64,000 nt of DNA from Caecitellus pseudoparvulus (taxonomy: Eukaryota; Bigyra: Bicosoecida): assembly GCA_965644315.1 (NCBI GenBank), contig CBFFRQ010000015.1:1-64000 (forward strand). The letters are read 5' to 3'. Below are positions 53,501 to 64,000 of this stretch, in pieces; position 1 is the first letter of the stretch; every line of letters starts with the position of its first letter. The notes under the pieces were generated by a model. The model ran no database searches and was not told the DNA's origin. It worked only from the letters and a program-made list of their open reading frames with translations. Made by a program: the position numbers and the translations under genes.

Positions 53501-56500
53501 GGCTTTGACAGCATCACGGTGGCTGACGAGTCCAGTGTGGGCGAGCGTTTCCCCCAGGCCAGCTTCGACTTGGTGCCGCCTGGCACGTCCATGTCTGCCT
53601 TCTTCACTGAGCTGACCATGGTGGAGGGCTCAAGCGAGCCGCTGGTGGTGCCCTTCCACGCCCCTGCCGGGACATCAGGCACACCCTTCGCCTTGGTGCG
53701 CATGACGCCGTCACCGCTGGCTGCATGCCTTGACTGGAGCCAGCCATGGAGTTACTACCACCCAGCCTTGGGGGGCATGGCTGTGGCAGCAGATGCACGT
53801 GAGCACGCGACCCACGACCCTGCCGGGCGGTGCATCACCCTGGCAGGCATGCCTGCTGGCGCTTACCAGCTGACGCTGTTCCGTGACTTTGCTGCGCCTG
53901 AGCACATCGTCGTGCACGTCCTTGACGCAGCCACGGCACAGGCCGTGACGTCTGGCGCCGTCATGGATGCTGCCGCAGCGTCAGGCGCGGGGCTGGCTGC
54001 ACACACGCCAGCGGCAGCCTCTGCAACCGCCGCCTCCATCGTGCGTCGGTCTGGCATCGCCTTTGCGCGCAGCACCTCACAGCCTGTGCGGGTGACGGAT
54101 GTGTCTGTGACGCCAGACGGCAAGGTTGTCGTGGCGACGGCAGGCGGCAGTGGCGGCAAGGCGGCTGTGCGAGTGCACCTGGCAGCGACACACTTTGCCC
54201 CGTACAGCCCCTTGATGAACGGCCTGGGGGAGCTGGGTCACGAGGATCGTGCCATTGGCGGCAGCAGCGGGGAGGGCGCCCTGAGCAGCCAGTACATCAA
54301 GCCACGCTTGCTGGGTGAGGAGCACCGGTACATTCTGGACCGTGCCCAGGCGGCAGCACAGGCTGGGAACACCTTGCCCCGTCCGTCCTTGCTGTTGAAC
54401 CCATGGGCCATCGGCAAGACTCAGACGGACACGCAGGAGGCAGCGGCAGGCAGTGCGTACGACTCCTTCACGGCGGGTGGACGGGCCGACGTCCCTCGGT
54501 CACGGAAGGCAAAAATGGCAAAGAAGCCTGGACGTTACGGAAAAGGTGGACGCGTTGGGCACCACGGCCCGCCCAGCAGCCAAGTGACGCTGGACTTCTT
54601 GGCCCACCCCGCTCGCCTGCACTTCAACCTCACCCCTGACGCACAGGGCTGTGTCAGCGTGCCCCTGGCTGAGCTGGCCACAGAAGCCACCGGCCCAGTC
54701 TTCCTCACGGTGGTGGCGACGGATGCCGTGTCATGTGCAGGCTACACCACCAGCCTCATGCCCAGCCCCGATGCACATGCTGCAGCCCAGAGCGGCGATG
54801 CTGCCGCCCTTGCTGCTGCTGATGCTGCTGCCAAGTGGGCACGGCCCATGTCTCTGGAGTACCCCCTGCCGCCCACACAGCACTTCTCACAGCAGAAGAG
54901 CATCTCGGTCCTGCGCACTGGGGAGTCTGCATCCATCACAGCTGCCAGCGACACGAAGGTGGAGGAGTACGCCACCCTCAGCCGCATCCTGCGCCTGTTC
55001 ACTGGCCTGTCCACACACATGCCGGGCGGCAGCAGCACCCACAGTGCCGCCCTGACGAAGGACTTCTCCTGGCTGGTGAGCTGGCCCAGTCTGTCGCCTG
55101 CTGAGAAGGCCGCCAAGTACTCCAAGTACGCTTGCCACGAGGTGCACTTGTTCCTGTACATGCGGGACCGGGCCTTCTTCGACAGCGTCGTGCGGCCCTA
55201 CCTGCAGTGCAAGCGCGCCAAGACCTTCATGGATCGCTTCGTGCTGGGTGAGGACCTGACGTACTACGCTGCGCCTGGCCCCTTTGCCCAGCTGAACCAT
55301 GCTGAGCGTGCCCTCTTGATTGGGCGCCTGCCATCTGCTGGTTCCCCTGCTGCGGCAGGCGATGACACGCCTTCTGCACGCGCTGAGGCCGTGGAGGCGG
55401 CAGACGGAGCAGCTCACGCGTTTTTGTTGGCGACCAGTGCACTGGACCGTGCTGAGCAACAGCCGACGCCCAGTGAGGTGTGGGAGTTGGTGTTCAACTC
55501 TGCCATCTCGTCCAACGCGCTGGAGGATGACGACAAGGCACACGCGCTGGCCGATCAGATCAAGAAGACCGCCCTGCGGGACAAGGCAAGCAAGGAACTT
55601 GAGCGTGCAGAAAGCTCACTTCGGCCTCAAGCTGAACAAATGTTCTTCAGGGCACAGAAAGCAAAATCTGCAACAAGTGAGGAGGGTGCTCGGCTCGGAT
55701 TGAACCGAAGGATGAAGGAGGCCAAATTTTCGTCCAGAGCTGCATCTTCATCGGACGAAGATTGTTCTGAAGTTGAAGAAGAAGAAGAAGACGATGACGA
55801 AGATGGCTGCTTGCCGCAGTCGTCACTTCGCGGTGAAATCACCTCGTCTGCGTGTGAGGTTGCAGACTTGGCTGATCGTCGCCGAGTGGCTCAGGAAGCG
55901 TACCGCTCCCTGGACAAGACCGAGGAGTTCGCCGAGATGCACTACTGGAACGTCAAGACCACCCAGAACACGACCCACCTCGTCACCTTCTCCGAGTTCT
56001 GGGCCGACTTTGCCGTGCACCGTGCCAAGTATGGCGAGCCCTTCCTGCCTGATGGCAGCGCCAATGCGGCGTATGTGCCCTTCGTGTCTCGCAACTTCGC
56101 CCTGGCAGCCAGGTCGCTGAACGAGATGCTGCTGGCGCTGGCCGTGATTGAGCTGCCCTTCACCAACGACGACGCTTCCGATGTGCAGGTGAGCGAGGGC
56201 AAGGTGGTGTACACTGCCAAGTCTGCGCCTGTAGTGCTGTTCCACAAGGACCTGCAGGAGGCCAGCGAGCCAGAGGCCACGACAGTGCTGGTGGGGCAGA
56301 ACTACTTTGACCCCTCGGACAGGTACAAGACGGTGAAGGGGCAGCAAGTGGACAAGTACGTGGCTGGTGGGGAGTTCATGCGGCACAAGGTGTACGGTGT
56401 GCAGTGCGTCATCACCAACGTGTCCTCTGCGAGCCAGGAGCTGGACTACCTTCTGCAGATCCCGCAGGGCGCAGTGCCACTCCGCAACGGCTTCGTGATG

Positions 56501-58276
56501 AAGTCCTTCCACCAGCGCCTGTCAGCGTACTCCACGACACGGGCCGAGTACTTCTTCTACTTCCCTGCCTTGGGTGAGTACGCTCACTACCCAGTGCACG
56601 TGTCTGCTGATGAGGAGCTGGTGGCAGCTGCCCGGCCCACGGCTGTGAAGGTGGTGGACAAGCCCACCTTTGAGGACCATGAGTCATGGCAGTATGTCAG
56701 CCAGCAAGGCAGCGAGGCCCAAGTGATGGCGTACCTGTGCTCTCACTCCTTGGCCGGCGTGGATGTGGGCAAGGTGGCGTGGAGGTGCAGCGACCCCAGC
56801 ACCTGGCATGCCATCACGTCCGCCTTGGCGGCTCGTGGCGTGTACAACGGCACCATCTGGCAGTATGCCTTCAAGCACGGCGACGTGCGGGGCATTCGGC
56901 AGTGGCTGCTGCAGCAGTCCAACGGGGGCCGCCTGGGCAGCTTCGTCTTCCCCACTCTGGCGTCATCCCTGGTGTCCTTTGCGCCTGAGCCATGGGTGTC
57001 GGGGCAGCCCGGCGCAGCTGAGATGTACATGGACCCCCATAGCAGCACGGGGGCGTATGAGCATTTGGAGTACTCCCCCCTGGTGAATGCGCGTGCACAC
57101 CAGCTGGGCGCATCACGCAAGATCATGAACGTGCAGCAGAGCAAGCAGTGGCGCCGGCTGCTGGAGGTGCTGGCATACACCCCCAGCGACCGCATCACCA
57201 CTTCCGCCCGCCTGGCCATCGTGTACCACTTGCTGTTGCAGGACCGCGTCATGGATGCTCAGGCACAGTTTGCGAAGGTGCCTGTGCCGCCTGGCTCTGT
57301 CGTGAGTGGTGCTCGTGGCACACCCAGCACTGTGGCGGCGACGCTGACAGGTGCAGCCCTGGAGGGGCAGTGGGGTGTGCTCATGTACGACTACTTGGCA
57401 GCATACCTGGACTTCTTCAACGTCGACGACCAGCCAGTGGCTCGGGCTGTCGCAGCTGCATATGCGGAGTACCCCGTGCCCAAGTGGCAGCGCAAGTTTG
57501 CCGCCGTGGCAGCCCAGCTGGCGGAAGCAGATGGCGCAGGCGGCGCCGGAGCAGCAGCGGCAGGCGAGGACAGCACGCTGCATGCCGACGCAGCTGAGGA
57601 CAAGGAGCTGGCGCGGGAGAAGCAGACCAGTGCCTTGATGAGCAGCGCGCCATCCCTGGACATCATGGCTGAAGGCAGCGGCGTGCGTGTGACGTACAGC
57701 AACCTGTCAGCCGTGTCCCTGCGCTTCTACCTCATGGACATCGAGCTGCTGTTCTCCACGTCAGCCTTCGTCACGGCAGACAGCGGCGGCTCCAGTGGCA
57801 GTGTGGGGCAGTTCGCCTTTGTGCGGCCCAACGACGTGGTGGGCCACGAGCTGCCGGCGCCAGTGGCAGCAGGCGTGGAGTCCGAGACAGTCATCCCCCT
57901 GCCAGACAAGTACAGCTCCCGCAACGTGCTGGTGGAGGCGGTGGGCGCAGGCATCCACTGCACCGCGCCGTACTTTGCCAACAGCATGCGTGTGCACGTG
58001 GTGGAGAACGCTGGGCGTGTGTCTGTGCGTGATTCGGCCAGCGGGCGGCCCCTGCCAAAGGTGTATGTGAAGGTGTTCAGCCGTCGCTCCGCGGGGGACA
58101 GCAAGGGCAAGTTCTACAAGGACGGCTACACCGACTTGCGTGGTGTGTTTGACTACGCCTCCCTGTCCACGGACGAGCTGTCCCACGTGCAGCGCTTTGC
58201 GTTGCTCGTCAAGAGCCAGGGCATGGGCGCCGTCATCCGCACAGCGCGCCCACCGGCGGGCACTGGCAACGCCTGA
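50515..58276 (+). CDS. Giant conserved protein with macroglobulin/Ig-like beta regions, copy 2
   Basis: Exons 50515-50571, 50627-50741 and 50871-58276 give 2525 residues, with the same intron positions and sizes as copy 1 (55 and 129 nt). Outside two islands the proteins differ at only a few residues (such as FDSV/FDSI and FAVH/FAMH). Island 1 here is Lys-rich (SRKAKMAKKPGRYGKGG). Island 2 is charged, with a Lys/Arg/Glu helix (KASKELERAESSLRPQAEQM) and a strongly acidic run (CSEVEEEEEDDDEDG). These linkers could give each copy its own partner or location, which is inference. The C-terminal FYKDGYTDLRGVFDYASLS motif is retained. The gene is intact, with its own upstream sequence in the loop. 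Confidence 0.85.
54484..54559 (+). other. Divergent island 1, right copy (Lys-rich)
   Basis: This block encodes SRKAKMAKKPGRYGKGG before HHGPPSSQ, where the left arm has an Arg/Ala/Gly-rich sequence. It is visibly less GC-rich than the flanks (cggaaggcaaaaatggcaaa). Basic charge is kept although the sequence is unrelated. Confidence 0.85.
55553..55885 (+). other. Divergent island 2, right copy (charged, acidic run)
   Basis: About 330 bp encoding a Lys/Arg/Glu helix and an acidic run, replacing the Ala/Met/Pro linker of the left arm. Base composition is lower in GC than in the flanks (for example gaagttgaagaagaagaaga). Near-identity to the left arm resumes at VAQEAYRSLDK. Confidence 0.85.
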
Positions 58277-58472
58277 GGGATGTGACAATGCAATCGCCCT
58301 GGGCGAATATGTTCAAACATGAACAAAACAAACCAACTTCATTTTCATTGTATTTTGGAAGCCAGCGCCAAGCGTTGAACCTCCAGGCGCGGGTTCACCG
58401 GCAGCGTTGCACCGGAGTTTCACCACGATTTCTGATACACGACTTTGCTTTCGTCGGGCGCCGTAGTCAACG

Positions 58473-61400
58473 ATGGGCGGGGGTGCGTTCTGTCTACCTT
58501 TGTGTTTCAGAGGTTTGATAGCTTTTTCTTCAAGCTTCAGACCTCCAAGGCGTCTCTGCCTCCGGCACTGCAGCCTGGCAAACGGAGGCGCTTGGTGTGT
58601 CGCAGCGACACCCAGCACCAACTCCGCGAACGGCGTGCATTTTGCCACTCTTCTGACAGCACCCAGGCGTATTTCTCCTGCGCAGGCCCCCCACCTCCTC
58701 CTCCCTCGACGGGGGGGCGCAAGTTGTCCCCCACCCCTACCATGGGGCCTCCTCCCATGGGAAAGCGAAGATCCACGCTGAAGTCTGGCAGCAGCCTTAC
58801 TCAAGGGTTGCCCTCTGTGCCGCCACCACCATCAGGAGGAGCTCGAAAAGTCGGCCCACCTCCAGTGGGTGGACCGAAGACCCCACCACGCTCGACGGCG
58901 CCTGTGCCACCGCCTCCACCCTCCAAGGCTGCCCCGCCTCCCCCAAGGCAGGGTGCTGAGGACAGCAAGCCAGCCGCCCCGCCCCCGGCCGCCCGAGCGC
59001 CCCCTCGGCCAAACCAAGACCCCCCACCAGCGCCTTCCCCTGCGTCTGCTGTCGACAAGGTCCCCCCTCTCCCAGGCACAAGCGCACCTGGCAGGCCGGC
59101 GCCTCCGCGCAAAGGTCCCCCCCCGCTGCGGAAGTCCACAGCTGTGCCGCCACCTGGCAAGCCTGGCGCGACAGCGACGAAGGGGAAGCGTCCACCCCCG
59201 TCGCCCAAGCGGTCCAGTCCCATCGCAACCCAGCGGTCGCCGTCCCCTACGAAGCTTGCCAAAGGGCGGCGTCCGAGCATTCGAGTGGCGGGGGGGTCCA
59301 GGCCGCCGCCACCCCGCACACCGTCCCGAGCATCGTCACAGGGAAGCCTGAGGGCGACTCCAGAACACGGCGACCGCCCCTCAAGCCCAGTGCGGTCCTT
59401 GCCCTCGTCTAGCGGGGGCAAAGGGGTGGTTGACCCGCAGGGTGAGAGCCGTACGCCGCCCCCCAAGTCAGCCTCGCCAAAGCCTGGCTCACCGAAATCT
59501 GGTTCGCCAAAGGCTGGGTCTCCAAAGTCCTCCTCACCTGCCAGTCAGTCAGACACTGGAACAGGTCCCCCCAAGGCGCCACCAGCCCCGAAGAGCAGCC
59601 CTAAGCCGCCTCTCCAGCCAGGTCCTGCCGCGTCTGGCGGCAGTGGCAAGTCACGCCGGGTGTCGTGGACACAGAGAGTAGCTCCAGGCGGCACAGACAC
59701 GGGGTCGCTGTCTGGGATGGAGGAGCCAGCAAAGACCACGATCAGCAACATCAGCATGGTCACCTCCCCCACCCCGTCCCCCACCGGCGGCGACACTGCC
59801 CCAGACTCGCCACGAGCAGTCTCCGTGACGAACGTGGCGAGCGGGATGCGCGACCCACCAGCCACCCTGTCCCCCACTCGCTCCTCTAGCGCCAAACCTG
59901 CCAAGCGTGCAAAGAGCGGGAAAAAGAAGAAGCTGAAGAAGAAGAAGAGCTCCAGGGGGCTGCGTTCCGGGGGGGATGGCGAGTCAGAGGATATGGAAAG
60001 CCAGGGCAGTTTCTTGCGCGACCAGCAAGCGGAGGAGGAGGAATTCCAAGCCATGGTGGAGGCGGAACAAGCGGAGATGGCCCACCTCATGGAAGTGCAG
60101 GCCGCCGCTTCTGCTGCGCTGGCCATGAAACGCGCAACGCTGTACGGGGAGACGGTGCCGGGCTCGAAGGATGAGGACTATGCGCTGCTGCAGCAGATGA
60201 CGTTGGCCGGGATGGACCCACTGACTGCGGCGAGCATTCTGCAGACCCGGCGTGCCACTTTGGAGCGCAGCAAGGAGGCAGGCAAGAGGGGGGGGGCTGA
60301 GAAGGCTTCGCCTGGCCCGGAGCCGCCCAAGCCTTCCCGCTCGGAGGAGAAAGTGGACAAGCCACCCCCCGTGTACAAGGCAGGGCAGACAAGCCAGGCA
60401 GGTCCCCGCCACAAAACCATGCGAAAGGACTCACCTGCAAGCTCTGCGAGTCATGCAGAAGGCAACACAAAGCAGGATCAGCCTGCAGACTCGGCAGCAC
60501 GGCAGAAGGCTCTGGACAGCATTCGGGCTGCAAAGTCCGCACACCCTGACCGGGGTATGAGCCACAGGGGGGGGCTGGTGGCCCCAGTGGAGAGCTCAGG
60601 CAGCGCGTTCGGGCGGCCCGCCGCATCGGGCGGCAAGCAAGGCAGGGTCACGCCAGGCCAAGAGTCACACAGTGAGGGTGGGCGCATGGCTCCTCCAGCG
60701 CGGGACGAAACGGCCGCCTCGCCACGGGCAGGGGAGTCCAGCGGTGCCTACCGACCGCTGCCAACACGTGCATACGCACATCAGGCTGCCAGCCACACAG
60801 ACATAGACGAAGCGTTCAGTAGCTTGCAAGCCTCCATCGCAGGAGTGGATGCGTTGCGGGCGCAGGTGCTGCAGCGACTTGCTGGGCGGCCTTCGACCGC
60901 GGCCAACGCCACCGTGGGACGAGGTGGTGCTGCCCCGAAGCTATCTGCACACGCGTATGCAGTTCCACAAGGTGGGCAAGTGGCACGTCAGGCTGGAGGG
61001 GGGGGTGGCAGGGTGCCGCCACCTGGCATGTCCCCTCACGGCGCAGTGCCACCTGCCATGGTGCTGATCACAGAAGGGGGCAGAGGCAGCGCCTCCCAGT
61101 CCACCGTTGTGCACATTGGTGCGACGGGCATCTCGGCGGAAGCACAGGCTACACTGCAGCGCCTGGCGGAGGACAAGGCTGCTGGGCGCCTGGGAGCGGT
61201 GCCGAAAGGGTGGGCAGGTGCTGTGCCCACCTCGTCTGTGGCTTCCGGGCGGCACGTGAAGCAGACAGAGGCGCAAGGCGTGCACGGTCCTCAGCCTCAG
61301 GAGACACCCACATCCCCCCCTCCACCGCGCGACATGGCTCCAGCACAGACGCCCACCCCGGCAGCCTCGGCCTCTCCGGAACACCAAAATGGCGCAGCGC

Positions 61401-63358
61401 CCACGGCTCCCGCACCCACCTCACCTCCAACACCTGCCGCCCCTGCCGCAGCTCAGAAGCAGAGCAGTGCGCCCAGTCCTGGGAAGCTCCCAGTGCCTCC
61501 GCAGCCTAAGCCACAGCAGCACGTGGCAGGTGGTGTCTTGGGCAAGGCCGGGGGGCGCAGCTGCCGAGTTCCGGCGGCAAGAGGCAAGCCGCCGGGCATG
61601 TCCCCCCCACACAAGCCCAGTAAAGGCCTGCACGCAGGCAAACGGGAGGTGCCTGCAGCTCCTCAGGCGTCCAGGATGGTTGGCGCCCCGACAAGCCCAA
61701 GCAGGGGCCGGAGTCCTTCTCGGGGCTTCGGCCGCAGCGGCAGCCCACGAAGCAAGGCGTTTGAGCAGGGCACCGGCCCAGCTCCCACAGCAAGGCAAGT
61801 GGCAAAGTCAAAAGCGCAAGCAGACATCGCAGCTGTAGCTGCCGTTGCACAAGCGGTGTCTGGTAGCGCTGTGCAGGTGGCGCTGCGTCGCTGCAGTCTA
61901 GTGCAGGAGGAGCTGCTGGTGCTGCAGGCGGCTGACGAGCGCCTCGCGGCACTGCAGCAGTCTGCGCACTCTGCAGCCAGCGCCCTCGCAGCCCGCAAGG
62001 CTGAGCTGGTGGCCCTGGCAGAGGAGGCTGAACGGCACGTGGCCCAGCAAGAGGCGGTCGTGCGTGAGGGTGGGGCACAGGCCGCCGCTGCGCTGGAGGC
62101 GGCAGCTGGGCAGGCTCGGCGTGACCTGGAGGAGACGGCTGATGCTCAAGCGCTTCTCATTTTGCAGCGGACGCAGGGCCGCGCCAATGCTGACAAGCGG
62201 TCCCTGGTCACGCTGCTGGAGACGGCCAATGCTCTGCACAAAGCAGCAGATGAGACGCAGGGCGCGCAGGCCGCACACGCGGCACAGCAGGGGCGGGTCA
62301 TGTCCGAAGCTCTGCGCCAGAGCGTTGAGGAGAGCAAGGCGGCTTGGCAGGCTGGGGAAGCCGACTTGGCCGCCCTGGCCGCACGCATTGAACAGGCGTA
62401 TGCTGGACACGCCCGGGCTGTGCAGCAGTTGTCTGGCGTTGGGAAGAAGCTTAAGCAGCAGCTGACTCGTGCCGAGTCGGCTGAAGCAGCCACAGCAGCT
62501 CACGCAGACGAAGTGCGCCAGCTCAAGGCGCGTATCGCGACAACTGAGCGACTCGTCGCGGAGTCACTTCAGACGTCCATGCTGTCAGGCTCTGAGGTGG
62601 CAGGCGGTGCAACCTTTGCTGCTGCTGCTGCTGCTGCTTCCTCCGTTAGTGAAGGGTCGCTTCTGGGAAGTGAATCTTCAGACAGTGTCAGTGTGGAGGG
62701 GGAGGGGGCTGCCGACCTGGAGCGCATGCGGCAGCTGCTGACCCAGGCCGCTGCAGATGCTTTGGCCAGCCCCCAGGCCGGGGGCATTCCTCCAGGTGCA
62801 TCATCGACGCACGGCCGTGCTGCTGAGAACACTTCGCCTGGATCTGCGGAGGAGGAGGACGCTGAAGCCGATTTGTTCCATACATTCAGTGCCCTTGTGG
62901 CAGAGCACCTGACTACAACTGCTGCTGAGGCCATCTCGCGAGGAGAGACGCCTCCGGCCGCACAAGGGGGGCGCCTGCAATTGGCAGCACACGATGTGCC
63001 CCCAAAGTCTCAGGCGCTGTGGGATGCGAGCCTGGGCCCGCCAGACCCGCTCCCCAGCGACACTGAGCACCTGTCAGGCCTGACCATGCGCCAACTGCAG
63101 GCCGCCCGGAAATCCGTCGCTGGGCGTTTGCGAGCCGCTGAAGCCAGCCTCGGGCATGCACAACGCATGGCTGCGCGCAGGGGCATGCTGCCGTGGCGGC
63201 CTGGATCTTCGCGTCGACTGGGGGCCGCTGGCACGGCATCCAGGGGGGGAGCGGTCGCCAAGGCGACGGCGGCTTTGGAGCTCCAAGCCGCCCAGGCCAC
63301 GTGCTTGGCCTTGGAAGATGAGCTGGCTGAGATCGTGGCTGAGATGGGCAGGCGCTGA
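58473..63358 (+). CDS. Proline-rich coiled-coil protein, copy 2 (diverged paralogue)
   Basis: Exon 1 is 58473-58482 (ATG GGC GGG G), donor GTGCGT; acceptor CTCCTGCGCAG; exon 2 is 58686-63358. The joined start is MGGGPPPPPPSTGGRKL and the total is 1560 residues. A 10-nt first coding exon split just before polyproline mirrors the other copy (22-nt exon, MAAPPPP). The middle contains SPK-type repeats (KPGSPKSGSPKAGSPK), a poly-Lys patch (SGKKKKLKKKKSS) and conserved patches SLQASIAGVDALRAQVLQRL and VVHIGATGISAEAQATLQRL. An Ala/Glu-rich coiled coil covers about residues 1060-1300. There is no GPRGPAPRG or PPPPGGKG array. It is an inverted paralogue of the gene at 34883-41946, much more diverged than the giant genes between them. 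No named domain. Confidence 0.78.
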
Positions 63359-63417
63359 GAGCTAGCCTGCGTGCAGCGCGACAGGACAGCAATGCATTCA
63401 TGTGCGCTTGGCAGGGG

Positions 63418-63891
63418 TCACTTGCGGCCACCCTTCTTGCGGCGCCGGCGAGCCGCCTTGCCACCTGACGCTGGGGGCATGTCCGAGTCGTCAGCTCCTG
63501 TCCCTGCCGAGCTGCTTCCGGCAGCAGTCACTGTGGCCGCCTCTGCCTCGTGGCCTTCTCCGTCAGAGCCACTCTCCTCCTCGTCCATGATGAAGCCCGT
63601 GGTGGTGTCGTACTCGGACTCCTCGTCAGAGCCCACCTCGGCCAGTTGCTGCTGAAGTGCACTCAAGTGTGCCTGGGGGTCAAGGGGCATCCCCCGCTCA
63701 TCAAAACCCAGTTCACGCAACTTGGCATTCTCCGCGTCAATTTCCGCTTGCGACTTGCGAGTTGGTGCCATGCTCACTGCCATGCCAATCAACACCGTGG
63801 CGACAACAACAAGCAACACAGCTGGAGACCAAGGCCCGAAGGTGTCCAGGAGCCACCCGATGCCTGCATCTATGTACTCGTCAGGGGTCAT
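63418..63891 (-). CDS. Small single-pass membrane protein with acidic tail
   Basis: The ATG at 63891 gives 157 residues starting MTPDEYIDAGIGWLLDTFGP. One transmembrane helix (SPAVLLVVVATVLIGMAVSM) lies near residues 22-41. A charged helix (SQAEIDAENAKLRELGFDER) follows, then a very acidic Ser/Glu/Asp region and a strongly basic end (ARRRRKKGGRK). This layout suggests an ER or other endomembrane tail-exposed protein. I do not recognise the family. The frame continues upstream without an ATG, and the window ends 109 bases further on, so an upstream exon is possible. Convergent with the proline-rich gene (59 bp between stops). Confidence 0.7.
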   Translation of the reverse strand: MTPDEYIDAGIGWLLDTFGPWSPAVLLVVVATVLIGMAVSMAPTRKSQAEIDAENAKLRELGFDERGMPLDPQAHLSALQQQLAEVGSDEESEYDTTTGFIMDEEESGSDGEGHEAEAATVTAAGSSSAGTGADDSDMPPASGGKAARRRRKKGGRK

Positions 63892-64000
63892 TGTGGGAGG
63901 AGCCGATTCAGAGAGCCCTCGCTGCTTCAGCCTTGAGCAACACTGGCTTGGGGAACCTAGCCTCACAGTGGGGCCTCAACCGCGTGGCCAACGCTTGCTG

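Larger units (their letters stand above)
50503..58276 (+). repeat. Right arm of the 7.7-kb inverted repeat
   Basis: Near-identical inverted copy of 42319-50059. It is 33 bases longer, through the differing islands at 54484-54559 and 55553-55885. The match begins GACCGAATCGCC just before the ATG and ends at the TGA stop; flanking bases on both sides differ from the left arm. Confidence 0.95.

Noticed and set aside
42319-58276. Palindrome as a simple assembly artefact
   Set aside because: The arms differ by scattered substitutions and two replaced islands, have different flanks, and surround a unique loop, which a mirrored assembly error would not produce. Long-read confirmation is still listed as the check.
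1-64000. CRISPR arrays, tRNA or rRNA genes, bacterial operons
   Set aside because: The tandem repeats are in-frame protein minisatellites, no cloverleaf or rRNA core was recognised, and the genes are spliced and monocistronic.

Overview
The window is GC-rich nuclear DNA of a unicellular eukaryote with a compact genome. Genes lie 50-600 bp apart. Introns are short (about 55-250 nt) and mostly begin GTGCG, GTGAG or GTAAG/GTACG. Eukaryote-only families are present: a Yju2/CWC16 splicing factor, an hnRNP L/PTB-type RNA-binding protein, a CaMK-type kinase, a Patched-like sterol-sensing-domain protein, OSCA/CSC1-like membrane proteins and a Sfi1-like repeat protein. A heterotrophic stramenopile or similar protist would fit, but the sequence does not settle the taxon. 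Gene models were built by hand from reading frame, splice-site motifs and intron phase; each multi-exon model keeps an open frame across its junctions.

Layout. (1) 1-6813: a nearly complete CACTA-superfamily (Plavaka-like) DNA transposon. Both ends carry CACTAG/CTAGTG subterminal repeats in opposite orientation. It holds two divergently transcribed multi-exon genes: a zinc-finger transposase (2694-5954) and an unrecognised 510-residue protein (361-2402). (2) 7041-24348: ordinary host genes: a Patched/SSD protein (-), a CaMK-like kinase (+), an hnRNP L-like protein (+), a Sfi1-like protein (+), a small membrane protein (-) whose end overlaps the Sfi1 gene, a PH-like protein (+) and a coiled-coil protein (-). 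(3) 24647-33318: two tandem OSCA/CSC1-like paralogues that share an N-terminal 49-nt exon, followed by the Yju2 homologue (33660-34795).

(4) 34883-63358: a nested inverted duplication, the most striking structure here. At its centre is a near-perfect palindrome (arms 42319-50059 and 50503-58276, about 7.7 kb each, loop 443 bp). Each arm encodes one copy of a giant (about 2,520 residue) protein, transcribed outward from the loop. The arms are nearly identical in exons and introns, but two short internal islands are completely different, and identity stops at the stop codon and 12 nt before the start codon. Outside the arms, also in inverted orientation, lie two much more diverged paralogues of a proline-rich coiled-coil protein (2,297 and 1,560 residues). 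The pattern suggests an old inverted duplication of a gene pair in which only the inner genes have been homogenised, probably by gene conversion. (5) 63418-63891: a small single-pass membrane protein (-).

No rRNA, tRNA, CRISPR array or bacterial operon signal was seen.
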